The notes under the pieces were generated by a model. The model saw nothing but the letters and a program-made list of their open reading frames with translations, had not been told where the DNA came from and made no database searches. From Fervidobacterium_A thailandense (lineage in GTDB: Bacteria; Thermotogota; Thermotogae; Thermotogales; Fervidobacteriaceae), in NCBI RefSeq assembly GCF_041505935.1, contig NZ_CP140110.1: a stretch of DNA of 64,000 nt, one strand, 5' to 3'. The number at the start of each line of letters is the position of its first letter. Position 1 is the stretch's first letter. This document shows positions 54,318 through 63,990 of this stretch, piece after piece. The translations under genes and the position numbers were made by a program.

Positions 54318-55421
54318 TTATCGATTCGTGTGGCAGTTGGTGAAGACATATTTACCAGTTAATTTATTGAAAAGATAATACAAGCTCCCCACTTTCCTGA
54401 ATACCTCCTCAAGTAATACCACAGGATATTCGTATACATGTCCTGATACCATTATTTTGCTTTCTCTGAATTTTTCATATGGCGTCATTCCTTTCATCCC
54501 TTTCCCGTTGTTCGGTCTGGCTTTGTTCCATGTGTCTTGCCATCTTTGCGCCTTGTCTAAAAATTCTTCCTTTCTCTTACATCTTTCCGCATGGATCATC
54601 AAAAAGTATTCATCATCCGCTCTGTGCGTGTTTTCTATTACCCCCATCATGTGTTTTGCCCTCGGTGGTATTGGGCTTAACTGTAAATCTAACTTCTCGA
54701 ATATTTCGTTCCATTCGTTCAATTTCCTTTCGCTTCCTCCGCAAAACTCCATCCCGTTATCCATCCGTATTTTCATTCTCCCTCTCACATTGTGCACCCT
54801 TAACCATAGTGCCACTATCGAAATAAACATGAACCCAAACGTCGAGTTTAATTCATACGAGTATGCCGTAAATCTTGTCCTGGTTGCTACGTCTATCATG
54901 TTCCATTCGTATCTCGGCAATCTGTAATTTTTCATGTGTTCATACACTTCTTTCGGTAAGCTTTCTTTGTCCAATAAATGCTTCGTATCTAATTGAAACT
55001 CACTGAATGGTATTAACGCTTCGTAATCGTATAAGCTCCTTTCTCCTTTCTTTGTCTTCCTTGTCTTTTTCGGTACTTTATTTCGTTTCAGAACAGATTT
55101 TATCGTATTTTCACTTATCACAAGCCCATATTTCTTCTGCAAATACGTAGACAATCTTCTGTATCTAAATCCTGTCCTCTTGGCTTCTTCAACGATTATG
55201 TCTTCAAACTCTGATTTTAGCTTCTTAGGGGAGTTTTTCGGCCTTCTTGACTTATCCTCCAAACAATCGTACACAGCTCTTCTTACTGTTGCTCTTGCGA
55301 TACCTAATATCTTTGCAGTCTTTGATACATTCCGGTTATTAGCTTCAAAGACTTTACGAACGACTTCCCTTGCTTTTTGAGGGGATAGTTTTCTTAGCTC
55401 GTGATATGATATAATGTTCAT
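54318..55421 (-). CDS. IS481-like DDE transposase (integrase core)
   Basis: An apparently intact 367-residue transposase. N-terminal HTH (VSKTAKILGIARATVRRAVY) and a second HTH-like part (RLSTYLQKKYGLVISENTIK) are followed by an rve-type catalytic core with Asp in FQLDTKHLL, Asp in IRMDNGMEF and Glu in GVIENTHRADDEYF. The start ATG at 55421 has GGGAGG 8-13 bases upstream. The C-terminal codons double as the IS left end. It lies in opposite orientation to the defence genes on both sides. Confidence 0.88.
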   Translation of the reverse strand: MNIISYHELRKLSPQKAREVVRKVFEANNRNVSKTAKILGIARATVRRAVYDCLEDKSRRPKNSPKKLKSEFEDIIVEEAKRTGFRYRRLSTYLQKKYGLVISENTIKSVLKRNKVPKKTRKTKKGERSLYDYEALIPFSEFQLDTKHLLDKESLPKEVYEHMKNYRLPRYEWNMIDVATRTRFTAYSYELNSTFGFMFISIVALWLRVHNVRGRMKIRMDNGMEFCGGSERKLNEWNEIFEKLDLQLSPIPPRAKHMMGVIENTHRADDEYFLMIHAERCKRKEEFLDKAQRWQDTWNKARPNNGKGMKGMTPYEKFRESKIMVSGHVYEYPVVLLEEVFRKVGSLYYLFNKLTGKYVFTNCHTNR

Positions 55422-55590
55422 AGGCTGACCTCCCATCCTGGAAGGAATTTGGTAGTACGATAAAAGGGGATGTTACATGTTTTAATTATATCAAACAGGA
55501 TGGAGGCAGCCTCTATTCTTTTTAGAGCTCCATCTGTATTGTTTTGTTTCTCTACCTGGTAAGTATGTCCACACCTATTCGTGCAGTTCA
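54318..55590 (-). mobile_element. IS481/IS3-like insertion sequence between Res and McrB
   Basis: Imperfect inverted ends: TGAAGACATATTTACCAG (54341-54358) and, reading inward from the right, TGTGGACATACTTACCAG (complement of 55556-55573). The left one overlaps the last codons of the transposase gene. The outer borders are uncertain by tens of bases. A similar right end recurs alone near 63557-63640. Confidence 0.7.
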
Positions 55591-55602
55591 TGAAGAAATC
55601 CT

Positions 55603-55632
55603 TTGACTTTTACAATATTTTTATGATACAAT
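55603..55632 (+). promoter_or_regulatory. Promoter of the McrBC genes
   Basis: TTGACT (55603-55608), 18-bp spacer, TACAAT (55627-55632) with TGA directly before it. It lies just outside the IS right end, 112 bases before mcrB. Confidence 0.6.
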
Positions 55633-55743
55633 GGTTTTGTAATTTCTTGCTTGCTTGATAGTGAGAAGACCATCTTGGAAGCGTTTAAACAATTGCCATT
55701 CTGAACATTTTAAATTGCTACTAATTCAACGGGGGAAGAGGAT

Positions 55744-57585
55744 ATGGGTAATAAATTCGCCTATTTTTCGAACACACCCGAAGAGTTTGAAGTATTTGCA
55801 AGAACCGGGATTTTATTCTGGCCGAGAGGCCTGCATCTAATGTTTGGCAAAACGAAATACCAGCGGGATCATAATATAGAAATTGTAGAACAAATTGGTG
55901 ACACTATCTTTGTTGTCGCGGGAAGTAGAATTCGAGGTTTCGAGTACGAAGTAGATGATAGGAAAATCCAGATAAACAAAGTTCCATCAATAGTATACGT
56001 AGGCACCGTTACCGAGGTTTTTGACTATCCAATCATTTGCTACAGATTTACTCCCGAACTAAACAGTAGGGTGGTTGCCAACTTACCTTTACAAGTTTTT
56101 CCTCTCTTGAAGGGTTTTAAAGACTTTCTTGGAAAGCCTCTAACAGATAAAGATAGAAAGGAAATAGAGAACGTGATAAATCTACAAGAAGTTCTCCAAC
56201 ATTTGCTTGAAAACAAACAAATTAGTTTCAAACCCGCTGACTCGACCGGAAATGCTACATATAAGAAGTGGCTTGTTGATGAGGATTCGAAAAGTAAAAT
56301 TCTGGACCTTCTCATGACGAAAGTAGACCCAAAGGTACATTGGCATGACTACATGGTTAGACTTGATACTTGGAGAGGTTCAGAGTTTGTAAAAGTTCAA
56401 ATAGATAACAAGAATCCTTTAATGTTGGAATTGAACAATGTCTCACTAGATCAAGGAATATCAACCAGACTGTTGTTAGACGAAGAGCTCGAATATCAGG
56501 ATACTCAAGACTACTCTAAAACATACATAGCTATTCTCAAGAAAGTACGTGAATTTGAGGGTCAAAGGAATTCTTTTGGGGAAGTAGAAGAGAGCTCTAA
56601 CACAGGAAAACACTACGGTCCAAATTTGAGCGCTCTTTTGAAACGGTTAACAGAAATCCTCAAATTCAACAAGCAAATAGTCTTGACAGGTGCTCCGGGT
56701 ACGGGAAAGACATACTTAGCACGTGAAATTTGTAAACACCTTCTTGCTGAAACCCTTGGAAAAGAAATAGACGCTCTCTCCGAGAATGAAATTGAGACTT
56801 TCATAACCTTGGTCCAATTTCATCCCTCATACGACTACACAGACTTTATAGAAGGATTAAGGCCTGTTAAAAATGGAGCGGAAATTTTCTTTGAAAGAAG
56901 GGATGGTATTTTCATGAAAATATGTCGTGAGGCTCTTAAGGATGAAAATCGCAGTTATAACTTTTTCTTGATAATCGACGAGATTAACAGATGTGATCTC
57001 TCGAAAGTATTTGGTGAGATCATGTATAGTCTTGAGTACCGAGGCCCGAAAGGTAGAGTAATCACACAATATAACAATCTTATGGATGATGCCCATCCCT
57101 TTAAAAACGGATTTTTCGTTCCGGAGAACGTTTACATCATCGCCACGATGAACGAGATTGATAGGAGTGTCGAAGCATTCGACTTTGCTTTACGGAGGAG
57201 GTTCTTCTGGTACGAAATAAAAGCAAATGAAATCATGGAAGAAGTTATAGAGAGTATGCTAGAGGAAAACGATATTCAAAACAAAGGAGAGATAGTAACT
57301 GAGCTCACAGCAGCCGCGATAGCTTTGAACAACTTGATCTCATCTGAAGGCCAGAAGTACGGTTTGAATAGCCATTACCATTTGGGACCTGCTTACTTTG
57401 GAAAGCTACCACCGGCCTCTATTAAAGATGGAAGGTGCGATGTTCAACTTGCAAAAAAGTTACTTTGGGAGTATAGGATAGAACAGATTTTACGAGAATA
57501 CCTCAGGGGATATGACGAAACAGAAACTGACTTTATTGAAAAAGCTCGAAAAGTTTTTGAAAATCCATCCTTGATTAATAACTGA
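55744..57585 (+). CDS. McrB-like AAA+ GTPase subunit
   Basis: A 613-residue protein. The C-terminal half is an McrB-type AAA+ motor: Walker A GAPGTGKT (316-323), Walker B FLIIDEINRCD (Asp412-Glu413) and the McrB GTP signature MNEIDRS (469-475, usual MNTADRS), followed by FDFALRRRFFW. The N-terminal 300 residues would read modified or specific DNA but match no DNA-binding domain that I know. It works with the downstream McrC-like nuclease. GGGGGAAGAGG precedes the ATG. Confidence 0.88.
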   Translation: MGNKFAYFSNTPEEFEVFARTGILFWPRGLHLMFGKTKYQRDHNIEIVEQIGDTIFVVAGSRIRGFEYEVDDRKIQINKVPSIVYVGTVTEVFDYPIICYRFTPELNSRVVANLPLQVFPLLKGFKDFLGKPLTDKDRKEIENVINLQEVLQHLLENKQISFKPADSTGNATYKKWLVDEDSKSKILDLLMTKVDPKVHWHDYMVRLDTWRGSEFVKVQIDNKNPLMLELNNVSLDQGISTRLLLDEELEYQDTQDYSKTYIAILKKVREFEGQRNSFGEVEESSNTGKHYGPNLSALLKRLTEILKFNKQIVLTGAPGTGKTYLAREICKHLLAETLGKEIDALSENEIETFITLVQFHPSYDYTDFIEGLRPVKNGAEIFFERRDGIFMKICREALKDENRSYNFFLIIDEINRCDLSKVFGEIMYSLEYRGPKGRVITQYNNLMDDAHPFKNGFFVPENVYIIATMNEIDRSVEAFDFALRRRFFWYEIKANEIMEEVIESMLEENDIQNKGEIVTELTAAAIALNNLISSEGQKYGLNSHYHLGPAYFGKLPPASIKDGRCDVQLAKKLLWEYRIEQILREYLRGYDETETDFIEKARKVFENPSLINN

Positions 57586-57610
57586 ATCATCGTAAACGAA
57601 GGGACGTTAA

Positions 57611-59191
57611 ATGGACGTTGTAGTTTTCAGACTTTCGGATTTCAGCGGTTATTCGAACAATAATAATGGGGAAATAAGAAAGGAAAACGACAAAACCGTT
57701 GTTGAAGACAAATACTTCTACAATCTTGAAGATGCTGAGGAGAGAAAACTTTTCGAGCTCTTGGTTGAATCGGTAAAACAGTTCAACAAAAATCGAGCAC
57801 TCGCACTAGAGATACCCATCGACGAAAACGAAGAGCCTGCCGATACGAATTCAAATGAAATGTACCAGTTACAAGAAGAGATTCATGAATTTCCAACACC
57901 CTCACAGGAAATGTCTGATCCTGAGGTCCTGGTTTCGAAAATAATAGACCTAAACCTTAAAACTGGACAAGTATATACAAAAAACTATACTTGTTTGATA
58001 ACATGCATTGTTGAACCCTCACCACAAAGCGCAGAATACATAAGAGGACGTAAATTCGACGTTACCCTTGAAATAAGATCCCGGTTTGACAGGGCTGGCA
58101 GAAATTACTTTCTCGAATACATTCTTTCTAATTCTTTGACCCCGAAATTTTTTGAGTACTTTTCCACACCTTGGGGAACATCGGAAATATGGGAATGGCT
58201 GATCGTTTACCTTTTTAAGTACTACCTCGAAAAAGCTTATAGAAAAGGCGTTTTCAAAAAGTACGTTGAATACAGGTATAATGATCCAATGTACAAAGGT
58301 TCAGCAGATATAGTTGAGCATATCAAGCGTAACATACCATTTACCGGTAGCATTGCGTACAAAAAAATAGAACTAAGTCATGATAACGAAATCACGCGTT
58401 TGATCTTAGCAACTTATGATTTTCTCAAGATGAGGTACCCGAATGCTGCACGGACAATTTTAAATCCAAAAATAAAGGCTTTTCGTGCAATTTCTGCAAT
58501 CAAGGAATTAGTCAGTCTGAATAGTACTAGACCCGAAACTATTCGTCGAGTAATCGCGAATGCTTCAGAAAAGATAAGTCACCCTTACTATAAAGAGTAT
58601 GAGGATGTTAGAAGAGTTTGCTTAAATATTTTGAGGACCAGAGGAATACGGATCCAGTCTGAACACCGCGCAGACTTTTTCGCGTTGCTAATCAACATAT
58701 CCAAGTTGTGGGAAATTTTCCTCGGTTCCGTTTTCGTTAGAAACTTTCATGGTGAAATTATTTGTGAATCTCAAAAGGAAATCAATGTATTTTTCAGAGA
58801 CAGAAGTTTGAGATTTTTGCCGGATTTCTATCTTGAATACCGGGGAAGGCGTGTTGTAGTGGATGCAAAATACAAAAACAACTGGAGCAAATTTCTAGAC
58901 ACGATGGATTTTAACTTAATCAAGAATGATTATCTACAGTTGGTTAATTATATATACGTTACAAAAGCATCAGCAGGACTAATAATCTTCCCCGGATTCA
59001 CGACAGCAGTGGGCAACTATTGCTTGAACGAAGACGTAGCTTCCTTCAAGTTTGATAATTTGGAACCGTTTTTGTACGTTTTCAAGGTGAGCATACCCAT
59101 AAATGAAGAAAAAAGAGACGAATGGGCAAGAATTTTCGAGAAAAATTTGAACAACATGTTGATAAGTGTGAAGAACTTGTTGACTAGCTAA
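57611..59191 (+). CDS. McrC-like nuclease subunit
   Basis: A 526-residue partner of McrB. The C-terminal PD-(D/E)XK site is visible as LPDFYLEY (Asp405) and VVDAKYKN (Asp418, Lys420), with AFRAISAIKELV and LWEIFLGSVF typical of McrC/LlaJI-type proteins upstream. An acidic linker lies around residues 75-110. The gene follows mcrB by 25 bases. A modification-dependent (type IV) or LlaJI-type role is possible; no separate methylase accompanies this pair. Confidence 0.85.
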   Translation: MDVVVFRLSDFSGYSNNNNGEIRKENDKTVVEDKYFYNLEDAEERKLFELLVESVKQFNKNRALALEIPIDENEEPADTNSNEMYQLQEEIHEFPTPSQEMSDPEVLVSKIIDLNLKTGQVYTKNYTCLITCIVEPSPQSAEYIRGRKFDVTLEIRSRFDRAGRNYFLEYILSNSLTPKFFEYFSTPWGTSEIWEWLIVYLFKYYLEKAYRKGVFKKYVEYRYNDPMYKGSADIVEHIKRNIPFTGSIAYKKIELSHDNEITRLILATYDFLKMRYPNAARTILNPKIKAFRAISAIKELVSLNSTRPETIRRVIANASEKISHPYYKEYEDVRRVCLNILRTRGIRIQSEHRADFFALLINISKLWEIFLGSVFVRNFHGEIICESQKEINVFFRDRSLRFLPDFYLEYRGRRVVVDAKYKNNWSKFLDTMDFNLIKNDYLQLVNYIYVTKASAGLIIFPGFTTAVGNYCLNEDVASFKFDNLEPFLYVFKVSIPINEEKRDEWARIFEKNLNNMLISVKNLLTS

Positions 59192-60157
59192 CGAAATCTA
59201 CTGAAACTTCACTTACTTATACCATTCCTGCCTGAATATATTTACCCCCTGTCTAAAGTGAGTAAGAGATGATCCTTAGAAAAGATTAGCTACCTCAAAC
59301 AAGATTCTATTAGTAACTCTTCTTCGGAGGCGTAGCTCGTGAATGGACAAATTCGATGCGTTGCTATCTCTTTCAATATCCCAAACAATACCCTTGAATC
59401 TATCACAAATAGCATTTGTTAACCTTTCTCTCCAATCAAACACGATTAGAGAACTATTCGGGAAAATAAAAGCTAATCAAATAACTCTCGATGATAAACT
59501 TGCATCAATACAAACAATAAGCTACAAGCTACCGAATGAAGAAGATAGACAAAGAAAAAGTATCCGCACTAATCAAAAAACTTATTTGGAGTATCGTGGC
59601 TATATATAGCACAAAGTTAAAAAATAACAAAAAGTTACATCAGGCAATAGGTATTTGAAGGAAAACCCCTATCCAAAGTAACAAACTAATTATGAAGGGG
59701 TTCAAGAGTCCTTAGCTCTTGCTTTATACAAATAACACTAGCTTCCTCCCTGTTAGTGTCCATTCTATTCATACTTCCACGTCCGGCCGCTTTTTCGCTC
59801 AAAGTTTATCTTCATCTACAATCGCTGAATAAATATCTTTGTTTCCCACCTGTGTGGATAAATAAAACATTTCTGCAGCTATGTTATTTATTTTTTTACT
59901 AATCTCTGATCTTGCTGTTTCATAGTACGTCAAGCGATATGCTATAACTAAGACAAATTTTTTGACTCCAAGCGCCTTCTAAAAGTGTACAACAATATGC
60001 GAACATTTTTAGCACATCTAAAGAAATTGTGCGAGTTATCGAAAAAGTTTCTTGGTAGTACTGTAGTGGTAGATATTACAAATATCTACATGGTTTGCTT
60101 TACTTCTTAATTTTTAAAAACGTACAAAAAGATTCCCGTGCAAAGGGGTGAAGCTCC
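59192..60157. other. Long AT-rich gap without a secure gene
   Basis: About 965 bases. A short frame at 59343-59609 has GGAGG upstream but no family resemblance. The right island-flanking repeat lies at 59668-59711 and small hairpins follow. The region could hold decayed genes. Confidence 0.5.
59668..59711 (+). repeat. Right direct repeat flanking the defence island
   Basis: Core TCCAAAGTAACAAACTAATT (59672-59691), same orientation as 44333-44352 with one change, plus TTCAAGAGTCC tail. It also contains a short inverted repeat AACCCCT/AGGGGTT (59664-59702). Confidence 0.6.
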
Positions 60158-60808
60158 ATGAAAAAGCGAGTTCTCTTCATCGGTGCGCATCCGGACGACA
60201 TTGAAATCTGGGCCGGAGGAACGATATTTAAGATGAAGGAATCTGGGCAATTTGAGATCGTCCATATTGTCCTGACCGATGGTGCAGCCAGTTTGACGGG
60301 TACACGAGAGGAGCGAAAGAGAGAGCAAGATTTTGCTTTGGAGATTCTTAAACCAGATTTCCACGAGTACCTCGGCTTTCCCGATACCTCTCTGGCATTC
60401 AAGAATGACCTTCCGATAATTTTAGCTAACATCGTCAGAAAATACCGCCCGCATTTAATATTCACCCACAATCCCTTGGACAAGCACCCTGACCACTCGG
60501 CTATCGGCTCAGCTATCCAAAAAGCGTTGTTTCTTGCTTCCACTAAGTCCGAAACTCTTGAAGGTGAACCTCATCTCTGCAACAATCTTATATTCTTCGT
60601 CTCAGATCCACTGCAAATTCCCAAGCATTTATACTTTGTCGACATTTCAGAATACGTTGCTAAAAAGGAAGAACTGATTAAGGTATTCAAAACCCAACTT
60701 GCCGTATTACTACCCATGCTTCAAGTGAACTACCTGTACGGAGAACTCCTTGGTCTAAGAGCTGCGGAAGCGTTTGAAATTGTCAAATTAGTGGACGGAG
60801 TATTTTAG
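60158..60808 (+). CDS. PIG-L/LmbE family deacetylase
   Basis: A 216-residue zinc-dependent N-deacetylase of GlcNAc-type substrates. The metal motif AHPDDIEIWAGGTI at residues 10-23 and the second ligand in HPDHSAIGSAI are visible. The substrate is unknown; family members act in sugar or mycothiol/bacillithiol-type pathways. AAAGGGGTG precedes the ATG. It stands alone between the island edge and a tnpB remnant. Confidence 0.88.
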   Translation: MKKRVLFIGAHPDDIEIWAGGTIFKMKESGQFEIVHIVLTDGAASLTGTREERKREQDFALEILKPDFHEYLGFPDTSLAFKNDLPIILANIVRKYRPHLIFTHNPLDKHPDHSAIGSAIQKALFLASTKSETLEGEPHLCNNLIFFVSDPLQIPKHLYFVDISEYVAKKEELIKVFKTQLAVLLPMLQVNYLYGELLGLRAAEAFEIVKLVDGVF

Positions 60809-60909
60809 TTTGGGCGTACCCAACCTTCTGCAAAATTATCCGGGCAGCAAACACACCGATGTACGTTGTGATAGCGACCATTATTATTCATAGTATGGAA
60901 GGGTACTAT

Positions 60910-61505
60910 AAACTCAGGCTTGTAAACAAAGAAAAATCAAGCAAAAGTCCGTGCTTGATAGGTGAAAACTCAACACGTCCAAGCGACTAGATGGACTATA
61001 TCAATACAAACAAAACTGCGTCAACGATTTTGTACACACAGTTTCAAGGAAGAGAGTAGAGTATTGCGTTGAAAATGGCATTGGAGTGATAATCGTTGGC
61101 AAGCTCAATCACGGTATGAGCGGTACAAGTATCGGGAGGCAAAACAGCCAAAAGCTTCACCAGATGTCGTACGAAAAGTTCTTGCGGAAATTGAAGTACA
61201 AAGCAGAAACCCACTGTATTCAAGTCATCAAAGTTTATGAAGTATACACATCCAAACGTGTTCATACTGTGAACTGATAGACAAAATAAACACAAAACAC
61301 CGAGGTCTGTATGTTTGCTAAAGCTTTTGCTAAAGCTGTGGTATTTCTAAACGCAGATGGGAACGGTACCTTAAACTTTTTGAACAGAGTATCTCCAAGC
61401 TCCTGTGGTTGGGTAGGAGTAATGACATTGGTCAGGCCGGTGCGATCAAGGTTAGTAAGGCTAACGACAGCACGAAAAGTCTTCGCACTCCAATACGGAG
61501 AGGAG
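60910..61505 (+). pseudogene. tnpB: Remnant C of an IS605-type tnpB and right end
   Basis: Homology to copies A and B begins at KLRLVNK (60910) and continues with many stops: NGIGVIIVGKLNHGMSGTS, QNSQKLHQMSYEKFLRKLKY, and zinc-finger/RuvC-III remains (FLNADGNGTLNFLN). It ends with the element right end at 61501-61506 (GAGGAGGTCAA), in opposite orientation to A and B. The N-terminal two-fifths and left end are missing. It is the oldest-looking of the three copies. Confidence 0.85.
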
Positions 61506-61506
61506 G

Positions 61507-63117
61507 TCAAAATTTTTCGTAAATCCAATCACATATTAAACCTGTCTCACTTGACACGTTTATCCCGATTAAGTATACTTCCTTTCCTTTGTAAGGTTCG
61601 TAGTATCCTCTTTCCTTTATCTGTTGAAGCGCTTCTTTGGCCGATTTATCAACCTTTAGCTCAATTATGTACACCAAACCATTCAGCTTTACAACAACAT
61701 CTGCTCTTCCACCAGCACTCTCTTCTTCACTTACCACACTTACTCCCGTCGATTCGAATAAACTCACCATGATGCTTTGATAAAACGCCTCAAGGTGCGT
61801 TAGTTTGTCTTCTTTCCCACTTTTTTCGATTTGCTTTCTTGCCCTCGAACTTACTTTCGCATATATGGTATTCAGCACTCCTATCATCTTTTCTATGTCT
61901 TTGTACTTTATCGCTTTGAACAATTCGTTCGAACTTCTCATTACTTCTGTTAGCTCTATGTTGTTCTGAATCGATAAAATGAACTTTTCCAGTCCTTTCC
62001 TTACATCCGTATTCGGTATGTACAATTCGTATATGGGTTCTGGATCAGTTCTATCTGTGATTAATTTGAGCGATAAATACCCTGCTTGTGCGAGGAACAT
62101 ACTCGGTGGATTATCTTCTATCTCAAACGCTGAGAAATCACTTTGCGAGAATTTGTCTTCTAACAATTCCTGTTTAGAAATACCATGTTTTTTAAGATAT
62201 TCGTACACAAAACTTGGTGCTCCTGATTCACTCCAATATGGTGCAAAACGCATCTTACTAAAGAATAAAAGTACTGCAAATGGGTTATACACTCTTCTGT
62301 CCTTTCCTTCCTCATCGTACCATATCCCATCGAACGAATATCCATCGTAATACTCCCTGAACATTTCAAGAAAATCTTCTTTGTTCAAACCTGTCAATTG
62401 TAAATACTTTTGAATATACTCATCGAAGTACTGAATTACTTCCTCGTGAGTATATCCAAGCATCTGAGCATACTTTTCATCGAAGGAGATATCTTCGAGA
62501 TTATTTAACGCACTAAATACTCCCATCTTTGTAAATTTGGTTAAGCCTGTGATGAGCAAAAATCTAATTATTCCGGTATAATCTTTCAGCACACTGTAAA
62601 ATCCCCGAAGTATCTCTCTCATCTCTTTCGCTTTTTCTGGATTGGTTATGTTATCCAATACTGGTTTTTCGTATTCATCTATCAGTACAACTATCGACTT
62701 TTTCGTTTTACCATACAAACTCATCAAGAGATTTTCAAATCTTGATACTATATTGTTCCCCGATAAATCCAAATCGTATTGAATCGCATTAAATTTCAAA
62801 ACGTTGTTCATCTTTTCTTCTAAATCGCTTTGAGTTTTAAATAAGCCAGAAGCAAGACTGATATATACAACAGGATACTCTTGCCAATCCCATTTGTCGT
62901 ATATCCACGTGTCTTTGAATAACTCTTTCTCTCCAGTAAACAAACACCGCAACGTACTCAACAACAAACTCTTCCCAAATCGCCTGGGTCTGGAAAGAAA
63001 ATATATCCCTTTTTCTCTCTTTACCAACTCGTATATGTATTTCGTTTTATCAACATAAATAAAATTGCCCTTTATTAAGTCCTTGTAATCATTTACTCCT
63101 AATGGTAGATCCTTCAT
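61507..63117 (-). CDS. AAA-ATPase-like protein with C-terminal PDDEXK domain
   Basis: A 536-residue protein of the AAA-ATPase_like plus PDDEXK_9 type. It starts KDLPLGVNDYKDLIKGNFIY, with Walker A SRPRRFGKSLLLS, Walker B VLIDEYEKPVLDN and a C-terminal nuclease-like motif GRADVVVKLNGLVYIIELK. These genes are widespread, often in many copies, and of unclear function (suspected mobile or defence link). The start at 63117 fits the family; GGGGTGG lies upstream. Its 3' end abuts the tnpB remnant C. Confidence 0.85.
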   Translation of the reverse strand: MKDLPLGVNDYKDLIKGNFIYVDKTKYIYELVKREKGIYFLSRPRRFGKSLLLSTLRCLFTGEKELFKDTWIYDKWDWQEYPVVYISLASGLFKTQSDLEEKMNNVLKFNAIQYDLDLSGNNIVSRFENLLMSLYGKTKKSIVVLIDEYEKPVLDNITNPEKAKEMREILRGFYSVLKDYTGIIRFLLITGLTKFTKMGVFSALNNLEDISFDEKYAQMLGYTHEEVIQYFDEYIQKYLQLTGLNKEDFLEMFREYYDGYSFDGIWYDEEGKDRRVYNPFAVLLFFSKMRFAPYWSESGAPSFVYEYLKKHGISKQELLEDKFSQSDFSAFEIEDNPPSMFLAQAGYLSLKLITDRTDPEPIYELYIPNTDVRKGLEKFILSIQNNIELTEVMRSSNELFKAIKYKDIEKMIGVLNTIYAKVSSRARKQIEKSGKEDKLTHLEAFYQSIMVSLFESTGVSVVSEEESAGGRADVVVKLNGLVYIIELKVDKSAKEALQQIKERGYYEPYKGKEVYLIGINVSSETGLICDWIYEKF

Positions 63118-63231
63118 CAATACCACCCCACAGGGCACTTATCCTTCGCGTTTCTCAAATCCGATTCGTGGTGTTGAACGTGATGTTGAAAAAATAAATA
63201 CTCTTTTCTCCAAATGGATTTTTGAACTTCT

Positions 63232-63495
63232 TCAGTAACTTTTTTCAATTCTCCATTTATTCCGAACGCGTGGATACCTGATTCTGTACTCAATATGAAA
63301 GGTAAATTGCAATGCAAGTCGTGAACATTTCTCCCTTCGATTGAAGTTAATTGCCGCGAGTATCAGATAGCGATTAATATTTCTTTTCCACACACCGAGA
63401 ATATTATACACCAACAACAAAACAAGATTCCCGATGAGATTTACTAAGCACACTAACATCCTTCCTGTATAACTAAGTCTATCACATTCTTCCAT
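63232..63495 (-). pseudogene. Possible transposase C-terminal fragment
   Basis: An 87-residue frame (RNINRYLILAAINFNRREKC and an LVNLIGNLVLLLVYNILGVW helix) that looks like the C-terminal tail of a transposase rather than a free protein. There is no upstream catalytic domain. The family is not recognised; it sits between an ATPase gene and a solo IS end. Confidence 0.3.
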
Positions 63496-63556
63496 GTTCC
63501 TTGAGATGATAGTTTTGTCAGTTCATGACACAGAATTTGAAGGCTGAACTCCGTTC

Positions 63557-63640
63557 CCGGAAGGAATTTCGTAGTCCGATAAAAGGGAGATTGTGTTTTC
63601 TTTCTCTACCTGGTAAGTATGTCCATACCTATTCGTGGAG
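63557..63640 (+). repeat. Solo right end of the IS481-like element
   Basis: Shares GGAAGGAATTT, GATAAAAGGG and CTACCTGGTAAGTATGTCCA with 55440-55575, but lacks the roughly 70 bases between the two blocks. It is a relic end without transposase. Confidence 0.7.
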
Positions 63641-63655
63641 AAATTTTTTACCCTA

Positions 63656-63684
63656 TTGACATTCTTAAGGTTGGATGATATACT
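63656..63684 (+). promoter_or_regulatory. Promoter of the cold-shock gene
   Basis: TTGACA (63656-63661), 17-bp spacer, TATACT (63679-63684), extended by TGA. It lies 16 bases beyond the solo IS end. Confidence 0.75.
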
Positions 63685-63746
63685 CAATCATCCGCTGCTT
63701 GAGGAAAGAGCAACGGAGAGAAAAAAGATCTTAGGAGGAAGCGTGT

Positions 63747-63947
63747 ATGAAAGGTACAGTTAAGTGGTTCGATTCAAAGAAAGGCTACGGTTTTATCACG
63801 AAGGAAGACGGAGAAGACATCTTCGTTCACTTCAGCGCCATTCAAATGGATGGTTTTAGGACTCTCAAAGAAGGCGACCGTGTAGAGTTCGAGGTTCAAA
63901 AGGGACAAAAAGGTCCTCAGGCAGCGAACGTCAGGTTGGTTAAGTAA
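63747..63947 (+). CDS. csp: Cold-shock domain protein
   Basis: A 66-residue single cold-shock domain, an RNA/ssDNA chaperone. RNP1 KGYGFITKED and RNP2 DIFVHFSAI are intact, with the MKGTVKWFDSKKGYGF start. The 5' leader is about 55-60 nt with AGGAGGA as SD. A clear terminator follows. Confidence 0.96.
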   Translation: MKGTVKWFDSKKGYGFITKEDGEDIFVHFSAIQMDGFRTLKEGDRVEFEVQKGQKGPQAANVRLVK

Positions 63948-63963
63948 TCTTACAGCCTTCAAT

Positions 63964-63990
63964 GGCCCCCGCAAGGGGGCTTTTATTTTT
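63964..63990 (+). terminator. Intrinsic terminator of csp
   Basis: GCCCCC-GCAA-GGGGGC stem followed by TTTTATTTTT. Confidence 0.92.

Noticed and set aside
59343..59609. 88-codon frame after the McrC gene
   Set aside because: GGAGG lies upstream at fair distance, but there is no recognisable domain or partner; kept only as a note in the gap entry.
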